This document shows, in pieces, positions 1-9,095 of a DNA stretch of 9,095 nucleotides. Positions within the stretch are counted from its first letter, which is position 1. Each line of letters begins with the position of its first letter. The DNA is from an uncultured Steroidobacteraceae bacterium (GTDB lineage: Bacteria > Pseudomonadota > Gammaproteobacteria > Steroidobacterales > Steroidobacteraceae), in the NCBI GenBank assembly GCA_955652625.1, contig CATPBM010000266.1, forward strand, positions 1 through 9,095, read 5' to 3'. Both the position numbers and the translations under genes were made by a program. The notes below the pieces were generated by a model that was not told the DNA's origin, searched no databases, and was given only the letters and a program-made list of their open reading frames with translations.

Positions 1-21
1 CAATAATAGTCAACATGAGGC

Positions 22-26
22 AGAGG
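22..26 (+). promoter_or_regulatory. Ribosome binding site for skp (start-deciding)
   Basis: AGAGG sits six bases before GTG 33, good spacing for a Shine-Dalgarno site. The 14 bases visible before ATG 15 contain no purine-rich motif. This is why the GTG is preferred as the skp start. Confidence 0.6.
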
Positions 27-32
27 TTTTCC

Positions 33-113
33 GTGAAGCGTGTGATCAGAAGCAAAGTGACGGTGTGGTTGATGGCAGCAGCAGGCGCCCTGGCGGCGCT
101 GCCGGCCTGGGCT
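33..113 (+). other. Sec signal peptide coding segment of skp
   Basis: It encodes a 27-residue leader with three basic residues near the start, a hydrophobic core rich in Ala, Leu, Val and Met, and an A-x-A cleavage motif (AWA) just before Glu. No lipobox cysteine is present, so cleavage by signal peptidase I is inferred and the product is soluble in the periplasm. Confidence 0.85.
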
Positions 114-629
114 GAGCCGAAGATCGGAGTCGTCGATTTTCAGCGTCTCGCGGTGGAGTCCCCGCAGGGCAAGTCGGTCCTCGAATCCATGCGCGCCGAG
201 TTTGCGCCCCGGGAACGCACCCTGCAGGCGCAGGGGCAGTCGGTGAAGGCCAAGGAGGAGAAGCTGCAGAAGGACGGCGCGACCATGACGGAGGATCAGC
301 GGGCGCGTGCCGAGAAAGAATTGCGCGACGGTGCGCGCGACTTCGAGCGCGCGCGCGGTGAGCTACAAGATGACGAGACCGCCCGCCGCAACGAGGAGCT
401 TTCGCGGCTGCAGCGTACGATCGTCGAAGAGGTGCGCGGCTATGGCAAAGCACAAAGCTACGACCTGATCCTCAGCGCCGAAGGCGTGATCTACAACGCC
501 TCCGCGACGGATATCACGGCCGCGGTGCTGAGCGCCCTGCAGGCACGCGGCGTGGCACCCGCGGCGGCGAAGCCCACAGCGCCCGCGGCCAAGCCGACGC
601 CGCCCGCGGCCAAGCCGCAGGCGCACTAG
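33..629 (+). CDS. skp: Periplasmic outer-membrane-protein chaperone Skp (OmpH family)
   Basis: Skp is a trimeric periplasmic holdase that binds unfolded outer-membrane proteins leaving the Sec translocon and hands them to the BAM complex. Counted from GTG 33 the protein has 198 residues. Residues 1-27 form a Sec signal peptide: basic start (MKRVIRSK), hydrophobic core, and an AWA/EP cleavage site. The mature part opens with IGVVDFQRL, the first strand of the family's trimerisation body. A long charged helical coiled-coil arm follows (about 50-130), then the return strands (YDLILSAEGVIYNAS) and DITAAVLSAL. The last roughly 25 residues are a Pro/Ala/Lys repeat; E. coli Skp (161 residues) ends near the preceding segment. 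I chose GTG 33 because AGAGG lies six bases upstream and it gives a normal-length signal peptide. ATG 15 is in frame and adds six residues, but has no ribosome binding site. lpxD follows after 48 bp, as in E. coli. Family assignment is firm; the start is less so. Confidence 0.93.
   Translation: MKRVIRSKVTVWLMAAAGALAALPAWAEPKIGVVDFQRLAVESPQGKSVLESMRAEFAPRERTLQAQGQSVKAKEEKLQKDGATMTEDQRARAEKELRDGARDFERARGELQDDETARRNEELSRLQRTIVEEVRGYGKAQSYDLILSAEGVIYNASATDITAAVLSALQARGVAPAAAKPTAPAAKPTPPAAKPQAH
558..623 (+). repeat. Short in-frame tandem repeat encoding PAAKPT units at the Skp C-terminus
   Basis: Three consecutive units encode PAAAKPTA (558-581), PAAKPTP (582-602) and PAAKPQA (603-623). The last two units have a period of 21 bp and share 16 identical bases (581-596 and 602-617). 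The product is a basic, proline-rich and presumably disordered tail just before the stop codon. Such tails vary readily in length by replication slippage. Confidence 0.8.
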
Positions 630-677
630 CGCCCGTTACCTTTCAAGATCCGCGCGCGCGGTTTCGCAGGCTGACCA

Positions 678-1721
678 ATGTCGGTGTCGCTCGGGGAGCT
701 TGCCGTGCGGTTCGGCTGCGAGCTGCGCGGCGATCCGCAGGTGCGCGTGGAGCGGGTCGCGACGCTGGCGAACGCCGACGCGCACTCGCTCGCCTTTCTC
801 GCCAACCCGCGTTACCGCGCGCAGCTCGCCGACACCCGCGCCGGGGCGGTGGTGATGAGCGCGGCGAGCGCGGACGGATGCCCCGCGGCCATGCTGGTGT
901 GCGAGAACCCGTACGCGACCTATGCGCGCATCGCTACGCTCCTGCACCCGCTGCCCCCGCTCGCGGCCGGGGTGCACCCGAGCGCCGTGGTGGCCGGCAC
1001 CGCGCGTATCGATCCCAGCGCCCGGGTCGGCGCCTGCGCGACCATAGGCGAGCGCGTGGCGGTCGGTCCGCGCGCCTTCATCGGGCCACACTGCTCGCTC
1101 GATGAGGACGTAAGCCTTGAGGCCGACGTGCAACTCATGGCGCGCGTGACCCTGGGGCGCGCGGTGTACATCGGGGCGCGCAGCGTGCTGCAGCCCGGGG
1201 TGGTAATCGGCGGCGACGGCTTCGGCTTTGCGCCCGAGAAGGGCGCATGGCTCAAGGTGCCGCAGATCGGCAGCGTGCGCGTCGGCGCCGACGTGGAGGT
1301 GGGCGCCAACACCACCATCGACCGCGGTGCCATCGAGGACACCGTGATCGAGGAGGGGGTCAAGCTCGACAACCTCATCCAGATCGGACACAACGCGCGC
1401 ATCGGGGCGCACAGTGTGATCGCCGCCTGTACGGGAATCTCCGGCAGCACCACCATCGGCAAGCGCTGCATGATCGGCGGCATGGTCGGTATCGCGGGCC
1501 ACATCAGTATCACCGACGACGTGGTCGTCACCGCCGGCTCGAGGGTGAGCCATTCGATCACGAGCGCCGGCGTATACTCCAGCGCGATTCCGGTCGAAGA
1601 GGCACACACCTGGCGCCGGCTGGTGGCCCGCTTCAAGCGCAGTGCACTGCTCGATGCCCGCCTGAGAAAGCTGGAGCGTGCAGCGGGCCTTGCACCCACG
1701 CAGGAAGAGGATCATGACTGA
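678..1721 (+). CDS. lpxD: UDP-3-O-(3-hydroxyacyl)glucosamine N-acyltransferase LpxD
   Basis: LpxD performs the third step of lipid A synthesis in the cytoplasm. It moves a 3-hydroxyacyl chain from ACP to the 2-amino group of UDP-3-O-acyl-glucosamine. The 347 residues match the family (341 in E. coli). Residues 1-100 form the uridine-binding domain, including [13 protein letters not shown] and the [11 protein letters not shown] segment. From about residue 100 to 300 run hexapeptide repeats of the left-handed beta-helix (for example [17 protein letters not shown]). [11 protein letters not shown] (177-187) and [11 protein letters not shown] (212-222) are family signatures. The catalytic histidine is H238 in QIGHNARIG, equivalent to E. 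coli H239, and H275 matches H276. GVYSSAIP and a C-terminal helix (about 310-335) close the protein. The position matching the E. coli acyl-length ruler Met290 is Arg289. The start has only a weak upstream GCAGG. The 3' end overlaps fabZ by 8 bases. Confidence 0.97.
   Translation: MSVSLGELAVRFGCELRGDPQVRVERVATLANADAHSLAFLANPRYRAQLADTRAGAVVMSAASADGCPAAMLVCENPYATYARIATLLHPLPPLAAGVHPSAVVAGTARIDPSARVGACATIGERVAVGPRAFIGPHCSLDEDVSLEADVQLMARVTLGRAVYIGARSVLQPGVVIGGDGFGFAPEKGAWLKVPQIGSVRVGADVEVGANTTIDRGAIEDTVIEEGVKLDNLIQIGHNARIGAHSVIAACTGISGSTTIGKRCMIGGMVGIAGHISITDDVVVTAGSRVSHSITSAGVYSSAIPVEEAHTWRRLVARFKRSALLDARLRKLERAAGLAPTQEEDHD
1702..1710 (+). promoter_or_regulatory. Ribosome binding site for fabZ inside the lpxD 3' end
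   Basis: AGGAAGAGG lies within the last codons of lpxD and ends three bases before ATG 1714; its AGGA core is eight bases from the start. It settles the fabZ start at 1714 rather than the in-frame ATG at 1678, which would add 12 residues overlapping lpxD and has no such site. Confidence 0.75.
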
Positions 1722-2169
1722 GCCGATCCAACTCGACATGCAGGCAATCCTCGAGCGCCTGCCGCACCGCTATCCGTTTCTGCTGGTGGACCGGGTGCTC
1801 GAATGCCGCCCTGGGCAGAGCATCCGCGCGCTGAAGAACGTTACCTACAACGAGCCGTTCTTTCCCGGCCACTTTCCTCACCGCCCGGTGATGCCGGGCG
1901 TCATGATCATCGAAGCGCTGGCGCAGACCGCAGGCATCCTGTGCTTCGTGACTGCCAACGTGATTCCGGACCACAACACGCGCTTTTACTTCGTCGGCAT
2001 CGACAAGGCGCGCTTCCGCAGACCGGTAGTGCCCGGCGACCAGCTGCTGCTGACCGCGCAGCTGGAGCGCTCGCTCAAAGGCATCTGGCGCTTCTCGACC
2101 ACGGCGCTGGTAGGCGAGCATGAGGTCGCACACGCGCACATGATGGTGGCGCCGGAGGTGGGGCGGTGA
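1714..2169 (+). CDS. fabZ: 3-hydroxyacyl-ACP dehydratase FabZ
   Basis: FabZ dehydrates (3R)-hydroxyacyl-ACP to trans-2-enoyl-ACP in type II fatty acid elongation in the cytoplasm. From ATG 1714 it has 151 residues, the same as E. coli FabZ. The hot-dog fold signatures are clear: [13 protein letters not shown] (16-28), [18 protein letters not shown] (46-63) with catalytic His53, and [10 protein letters not shown] with catalytic Glu67. [21 protein letters not shown] (91-111) is also typical. The start overlaps the lpxD stop by 8 bases and the stop overlaps lpxA by 4, so translational coupling is likely. Its place between lpxD and lpxA makes sense because FabZ competes with LpxA, and with LpxD, for hydroxyacyl-ACP. 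That balance between phospholipid and lipid A is well established in E. coli. Confidence 0.98.
   Translation: MTEPIQLDMQAILERLPHRYPFLLVDRVLECRPGQSIRALKNVTYNEPFFPGHFPHRPVMPGVMIIEALAQTAGILCFVTANVIPDHNTRFYFVGIDKARFRRPVVPGDQLLLTAQLERSLKGIWRFSTTALVGEHEVAHAHMMVAPEVGR
2154..2158 (+). promoter_or_regulatory. Ribosome binding site for lpxA inside the fabZ 3' end
   Basis: GGAGG lies seven bases before the GTG at 2166, ideal spacing. It supports the GTG as the lpxA start, which shares GTGA with the fabZ stop codon. Confidence 0.75.
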
Positions 2170-2936
2170 TCGACGCGCGCGCCATCGTGTCCTCCGAGGC
2201 GCAGCTGGCCGCGGACGTCAGCGTCGGCCCCTTCAGCATCGTAGGCCCGCAGGTGCAGATCGGGCCGCGCACGCTGATCGGACCGCACGTCGTGATCAAC
2301 GGGCCGACCACGATCGGCGCCGACAACCAGTTCTTCCAGTTCGCCTCCATTGGGGACGCGCCCCAGGACAAGAAATACCGCGGCGAGCCGACCCGCCTGG
2401 AAATCGGCGACCGCAACGTCTTCCGGGAGAGCTGCACCGTCAACCGCGGCACGACCCACGATCGGGGGGTCACGCGTATCGGCAGCGACAATCTGTTCAT
2501 GGCGTACGCACACGTCGCCCACGACTGCGTGGTGGGCAGCAATACCGTATTCGCCAACTGCGCAGCGCTCGGCGGCCACGTCGAGATCGGCGACTGGGTG
2601 ATCCTCGGGGGTATGTCCGCCGTGCATCAGTTCACCAAGATCGGCGCGCACGCCTTCCTGGGCGGGGGCGCCATCGTCACCCGCGACGTGCCGCCCTATG
2701 TGATGGTCGCGGGTAACCCCGCGGTCCCGCACGCGGTCAACTCGGAGGGGTTGAAGCGCCGCGGCTTCAGCGAGGAGCAGATCAAGAACATCCGCGACGC
2801 CTACCGCACCCTGTATCGCGCCGACCTGAAGCTCGCCGAGGCGCTCGCGCGCCTTGCGCCCCTCGCCGAGACGCGGCCCGAGCTCAAAGCCTTCGTCGAG
2901 TTCATCCACGCCTCCACGCGCAGCCTGGTGCGATGA
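2166..2936 (+). CDS. lpxA: Acyl-ACP--UDP-N-acetylglucosamine O-acyltransferase LpxA
   Basis: LpxA starts lipid A synthesis by transferring a 3-hydroxyacyl chain from ACP to the 3-OH of UDP-GlcNAc in the cytoplasm. The 256 residues compare with 262 in E. coli. Hexapeptide repeats of the left-handed beta-helix span about residues 1-180 (for example [16 protein letters not shown]). [19 protein letters not shown] (58-76) and AYAHVAHDC (113-121) are signatures. His119 matches catalytic E. coli His125, and His116, His138 and His154 match His122, His144 and His160. The acyl ruler position (E. coli Gly173) is Gly167, which suggests a fairly long hydroxyacyl chain rather than the C10 chosen when Met is there. 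[10 protein letters not shown] and a helical C-terminal domain ending in STRSLVR follow. The start is a GTG overlapping the fabZ stop by 4 bases, with GGAGG upstream. The stop overlaps lpxB as ATGA. No gnnA/gnnB-like genes lie alongside, so the usual UDP-GlcNAc substrate is assumed. Confidence 0.98.
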   Translation: MIDARAIVSSEAQLAADVSVGPFSIVGPQVQIGPRTLIGPHVVINGPTTIGADNQFFQFASIGDAPQDKKYRGEPTRLEIGDRNVFRESCTVNRGTTHDRGVTRIGSDNLFMAYAHVAHDCVVGSNTVFANCAALGGHVEIGDWVILGGMSAVHQFTKIGAHAFLGGGAIVTRDVPPYVMVAGNPAVPHAVNSEGLKRRGFSEEQIKNIRDAYRTLYRADLKLAEALARLAPLAETRPELKAFVEFIHASTRSLVR

Positions 2937-4153
2937 GCGCGACGGGGCTGGCGGGCGTCGCAGCTGCGCCGCTGCGCGTCGCGATCGTCGCGGGCGAGCA
3001 TTCCGGGGATCAGCTGGGAGCGGCATTGATCGCGGCGCTGCGCGAGCGGGTGCCCGGCGTCAGCTGCTTCGGCGTGGCGGGCCCGAAGATGATCGCCGCC
3101 GGCTGCGAGGCCTACGCCTGCGCGGATGAGCTCGCGGTCATGGGACTCACCGAGGTGCTGACACACCTGCCGCGCCTGCTGCGCCTGCGCGCCGCGCTGG
3201 TGCGGCGCTTCACCGCGGCGCGCCCGGACGTGTTCGTCGGCATCGATTCACCCGAGTTCAATCTGCGCCTCGCACGGCGGCTGAAGTCCGTGGGGATCCG
3301 CACCGTGCAATACGTGAGCCCGCAGGTGTGGGCGTGGCGGCAGGGGCGCGTGCGCACCATCGGCGCGGCGTGCGATCTGGTGCTGTGCCTGCTGCCGTTC
3401 GAGACCGAGTTCTACGCCCGGCACCACGTGCCGGCGGTGTTCGTCGGGCATCCGCTGGCGGACCAGATCCCCCTCCCGGTCGATCGGGACGCCGCACGGC
3501 GGCTTCTCGGGCTCGAGGGTGAGGCTCCGGTCGTCGCGCTGCTTCCAGGCAGCCGGCTGGGGGAGGTCTCGCGCCTTGCTGCACCCTTCATCGCGGCGGC
3601 CGGCCGCATCGCGGCGCAGCACCCGGAAGTTCGGTTCATTGCGCCCATGGCCTCGACCCGCACGCGTGAGGCGTTCGAGAGGAAAATCGCGCAAGCCCAT
3701 ACGGCGCCGGTGATTCGCGTGCTCGAGGGGCAGGCGCAGCAGGCGCTCGCGGCCGCGGATGGGGCGATCGTCGCCTCGGGAACCGCGACCCTCGAGACCC
3801 TGCTCTCGGGCCGACCGATGGTGGTCGCCTACCGCTTAAGCCCAGTCACCGCGTTTCTCCTGAAGACCATGGGACTCGTGAAGGTGAGATACTTTTCGCA
3901 GCCGAACCTGCTGGCGCGCCGCCAGCTCGTGCCCGAGTTCTTCCAGGAGCAGGTAACCGGCGCGGCCTTGGGTGATGCGCTGCTGCGCGAAATGGGGGAT
4001 CCGGCGCACGTGCGTGAGCTGCTCGAACAATTCCATGCGGTGCACCGCGCGCTGCGTCGCGGCGGCGCGAGTCTCGCAGCGCAGGCCATCATCGAGCTGG
4101 TGAGAACCGCAGGGGCGCTGCCCGCCGCGCGAGATGGCGATGCGCACGCCTGA
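2933..4153 (+). CDS. lpxB: Lipid-A-disaccharide synthase LpxB
   Basis: LpxB is a GT19 glycosyltransferase at the inner face of the cytoplasmic membrane. It joins 2,3-diacylglucosamine 1-phosphate (lipid X) and UDP-2,3-diacylglucosamine into the tetraacyl disaccharide 1-phosphate. It has 406 residues against 382 in E. coli; the extra length is a short N-terminal stretch rich in Ala and Gly ([13 protein letters not shown]) and the C-terminal tail. [17 protein letters not shown] (16-32) is the N-terminal glycine loop, with His at 23 where E. coli has Ala. VGIDSPEFN (102-110) carries Asp105, matching essential Asp98. [12 protein letters not shown] (128-139) and LPGSRLGEV (204-212), with Arg208 matching Arg201, are further signatures. 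[10 protein letters not shown] (281-290) and [16 protein letters not shown] (320-335) line the UDP-sugar site. The start overlaps lpxA as ATGA with no strong ribosome binding site, so coupling to lpxA translation is inferred. The 3' end overlaps rnhB by 20 bases. Confidence 0.97.
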   Translation: MSATGLAGVAAAPLRVAIVAGEHSGDQLGAALIAALRERVPGVSCFGVAGPKMIAAGCEAYACADELAVMGLTEVLTHLPRLLRLRAALVRRFTAARPDVFVGIDSPEFNLRLARRLKSVGIRTVQYVSPQVWAWRQGRVRTIGAACDLVLCLLPFETEFYARHHVPAVFVGHPLADQIPLPVDRDAARRLLGLEGEAPVVALLPGSRLGEVSRLAAPFIAAAGRIAAQHPEVRFIAPMASTRTREAFERKIAQAHTAPVIRVLEGQAQQALAAADGAIVASGTATLETLLSGRPMVVAYRLSPVTAFLLKTMGLVKVRYFSQPNLLARRQLVPEFFQEQVTGAALGDALLREMGDPAHVRELLEQFHAVHRALRRGGASLAAQAIIELVRTAGALPAARDGDAHA

Positions 4154-4778
4154 TCTTGCGCGCGTGGCGGGCGTCGATGAGGCGGGGCGCGGGCCGCTCG
4201 CAGGCCCGGTGGTAGCGGCGGCGGTGATCCTGGACCCACGGCGCCGCATCCGCGGACTCGCCGATTCGAAGCAGCTCTCAGTCGCCGAGCGCGAGCGTCT
4301 CGCTCCGATCATCCGTGTCCGCGCGCTCGCTTGGGCAATCGGCTGGGCGGACCGCGACGAGATCGATTGCCTGAACATCCTGCAGGCCACCATGCTCGCC
4401 ATGCGTCGGGCGCTGCTGGCGCTGCCCATCGCCCCAACTCATGTGCGCGTCGATGGCAATCGCTGCCCGTGCATCGCCGATCTGCCCCTCGCGTGCACGC
4501 TCGAAGCGATCATCGCCGGCGATGCGCGCGTGTCTGCGATCAGCGCAGCCTCGATTCTCGCCAAGACGTACCGGGATGCGATGATGCGCGCGCTGGATGT
4601 GTGCTATCCGGGCTTTGAGCTCGCGGTGCACAAAGGCTACGGCACTCCCGCGCATCTTGACGCGTTGCGCGAGCGCGCGCCCTCGCCACTGCACCGCCGT
4701 TCCTTCAGCCCCGTGCGCGCCGTCTCCGAAGAGAATGAGGATGAGGATCTCTTGACAGCACTGGGATTGGAGAACTGA
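4134..4778 (+). CDS. rnhB: Ribonuclease HII
   Basis: RNase HII cuts RNA in RNA-DNA hybrids and starts removal of single ribonucleotides misincorporated in genomic DNA. The 214 residues compare with 198 in E. coli. [20 protein letters not shown] (11-30) holds the GRG loop and the catalytic pair Asp15-Glu16. LADSKQLS (42-49), [10 protein letters not shown] (81-90) and VDGNRCP (106-112) follow, with Asp107. Asp130 in AGDARV completes the four catalytic carboxylates; [13 protein letters not shown] (136-148) and HKGYGT (166-171) are also typical. After the conserved [10 protein letters not shown] the protein carries an acidic tail ([10 protein letters not shown]) of about 17 residues that E. coli lacks. 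ATG 4134 gives an N-terminus of normal length; ATG 4140, two codons on, is nearly as good, and neither has a clear Shine-Dalgarno site. The start lies 20 bases inside lpxB, so coupled translation is likely. dnaE begins 10 bases after the stop. Confidence 0.96.
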   Translation: MAMRTPDLARVAGVDEAGRGPLAGPVVAAAVILDPRRRIRGLADSKQLSVAERERLAPIIRVRALAWAIGWADRDEIDCLNILQATMLAMRRALLALPIAPTHVRVDGNRCPCIADLPLACTLEAIIAGDARVSAISAASILAKTYRDAMMRALDVCYPGFELAVHKGYGTPAHLDALRERAPSPLHRRSFSPVRAVSEENEDEDLLTALGLEN

Positions 4779-4788
4779 GACGCCGCCG

Positions 4789-8307
<3,519 letters not shown>

Positions 8308-8327
8308 GTTAGGGTACGCTTTCGCCC

Positions 8328-9095
8328 ATGGCCGTCTCATTCCTCGACTTCGAACAGCCCATCGCCGAGCTCGAAGCGAAGATCGAGGAACTCCGGCACG
8401 TGACTTCGGAGTCCGAAGTCAACATCCACGACGAGATCGGCCGGCTGCAGGCGAAGAGCCGGCAGCTCACGCAGAGCATTTTTTCCAACCTGACGCCGTG
8501 GCAGATCACGCAACTCGCACGCCACCCGCATCGGCCCTATACGCTCGACTACGTGAACGCCATCTGCACCGAGTTCAACGAGCTGCACGGCGATCGCATG
8601 TACGCCGACGACGGCGCCATCGTCGGGGGCCTGGCGCGCATCGATGATCGGGCGCTGATGATCATCGGCCACCAGAAGGGGCGCGACACGAAGGAAAGGG
8701 TACGGCGCAACTACGGCATGCCCAAGCCCGAGGGCTATCGCAAGGCGCTGCGCCTGATGCGCCTCTCCGAGCGCTTCGGTCTGCCGCTGGTGACGCTGAT
8801 CGATACCCAAGGGGCTTACCCGGGCGTCGGCGCCGAGGAGCGCGGCCAGAGCGAGGCCATTGCCCGCAATCTCTTCGAGATGTCGGTGTTGCGCATCCCC
8901 ATCGTCACCGTGGTGACGGGCGAAGGAGGATCGGGCGGCGCGCTTGGCATCGGGGTTTGCGATCGACTGCTCATGCTGCAGTTCAGCACCTATTCGGTAA
9001 TCTCCCCGGAAGGCTGTGCGTCCATCCTGTGGAAGAGCCAGGACAAGAAGGAGGCGGCGGCCGAGGCCCTGAATCTCACTGCCGACCGGCTGCTG
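8328..9095 (+). CDS. accA: Acetyl-CoA carboxylase carboxyltransferase subunit alpha (3' end cut by the window)
   Basis: AccA pairs with AccD to form the carboxyltransferase that moves the carboxyl group from carboxybiotin-BCCP to acetyl-CoA, giving malonyl-CoA for fatty acid synthesis. The frame is open to the last base; 256 of about 320 codons are present. [18 protein letters not shown] (5-22) is the N-terminal helix. [19 protein letters not shown] (58-76), [20 protein letters not shown] (111-130) and [11 protein letters not shown] (134-144) match the family closely. [20 protein letters not shown] (163-182) and GEGGSGGA (198-205), whose glycines line the active site, follow, then [18 protein letters not shown]. 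Residue 161 is Gln (IDTQGAYPG) where E. coli has Pro. The start is 20 bp after dnaE; a weak AGGG lies 13 bases upstream, so initiation may be inefficient or rely on dnaE translation. An inverted repeat lies in codons 25-32. Confidence 0.97.
   Translation, partial: MAVSFLDFEQPIAELEAKIEELRHVTSESEVNIHDEIGRLQAKSRQLTQSIFSNLTPWQITQLARHPHRPYTLDYVNAICTEFNELHGDRMYADDGAIVGGLARIDDRALMIIGHQKGRDTKERVRRNYGMPKPEGYRKALRLMRLSERFGLPLVTLIDTQGAYPGVGAEERGQSEAIARNLFEMSVLRIPIVTVVTGEGGSGGALGIGVCDRLLMLQFSTYSVISPEGCASILWKSQDKKEAAAEALNLTADRLL
8401..8421 (+). repeat. Perfect inverted repeat in the early accA coding sequence
   Basis: The arms are TGACTTCGGA (8401-8410) and TCCGAAGTCA (8412-8421), exact reverse complements around a single central G. 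As RNA this can form a 9-bp hairpin with a three-base loop, about 75 nt into accA. As DNA it is an odd-centred 21-bp dyad of the kind repressors bind. It encodes part of VTSESEV, a poorly conserved stretch between two conserved N-terminal helices. The symmetry is seen directly; any function is inference. Confidence 0.7.

Noticed and set aside
650..661. CG-alternating palindrome in the skp-lpxD gap, considered as a terminator stem.
   Set aside because: It has no loop and no following T run; it looks like ordinary GC-rich simple sequence.
1678..1713. In-frame upstream ATG giving fabZ 12 extra residues.
   Set aside because: ATG 1714 has a strong ribosome binding site and gives the exact usual length of 151 residues.
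636..1739. A 367-codon open frame on the minus strand opposite lpxD, and a similar 346-codon one opposite fabZ and lpxA (1986-3026).
   Set aside because: They are mirror frames of genes with full catalytic motifs. Their composition is biased and they resemble no family I know.
4752..4757. A perfect TTGACA -35 box just before dnaE.
   Set aside because: The 16-18 bp spaced hexamers downstream (for example CTGAGA) do not resemble TATAAT, and the box falls in codons for the rnhB tail. A dnaE promoter cannot be supported.
8309..8320. Possible promoter -10 (TAGGGT or TACGCT) in the dnaE-accA gap.
   Set aside because: Each matches TATAAT at only about half the positions, and nothing resembling TTGACA lies 16-18 bp upstream.
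8440..8484. GCCGGCT stem followed by six T bases inside accA, resembling a terminator.
   Set aside because: The T run is about 15 bases from the stem rather than adjacent, and it encodes the conserved Ile-Phe of AccA.

Overview
This window is a complete stretch of a well-known gammaproteobacterial housekeeping cluster, skp-lpxD-fabZ-lpxA-lpxB-rnhB-dnaE-accA. All eight genes lie on the + strand, in the same order as in Escherichia coli. The DNA is strongly G+C-rich (about two thirds by eye), with the matching third-codon-position bias. Gene order and protein sequences point to a high-GC gammaproteobacterium. A member of the Xanthomonadales/Nevskiales/Steroidobacterales side of the class is my guess; no single gene here proves it. 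bamA would be expected just upstream of the window.

Layout: 33-629 encodes the periplasmic chaperone Skp, with a signal peptide, a coiled-coil body and an unusual Pro/Ala/Lys repeat tail. After a 48-bp gap come lpxD (678-1721), fabZ (1714-2169), lpxA (2166-2936), lpxB (2933-4153) and rnhB (4134-4778). Each of these overlaps the next by 4 to 20 bases, so they are very likely co-transcribed and translationally coupled. dnaE (4789-8307) follows after 10 bp. accA starts at 8328, after 20 bp, and runs off the window end. No stretch longer than 48 bp is without a gene. There are no RNA genes, mobile elements, CRISPR arrays or convincing terminators or promoters.

How the genes work together: LpxA, LpxD and LpxB carry out three of the early steps of lipid A synthesis (LpxC and LpxH are encoded elsewhere). 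FabZ dehydrates the same 3-hydroxyacyl-ACP pool that LpxA and LpxD consume, and AccA supplies malonyl-CoA to fatty acid synthesis. Skp escorts outer-membrane proteins across the periplasm. These genes therefore serve envelope construction, while RNase HII and the DNA polymerase III alpha subunit tie the cluster to DNA replication.

I found no sign of a new system. The points worth a second look are small: a perfect 10-bp-arm inverted repeat in the early accA coding sequence, a Gln in place of the usual Pro in an AccA active-site-region motif, acyl-chain ruler positions in LpxA and LpxD, low-complexity or acidic tails on Skp, RNase HII and DnaE, and a GTG start for skp that fits better than the upstream ATG.
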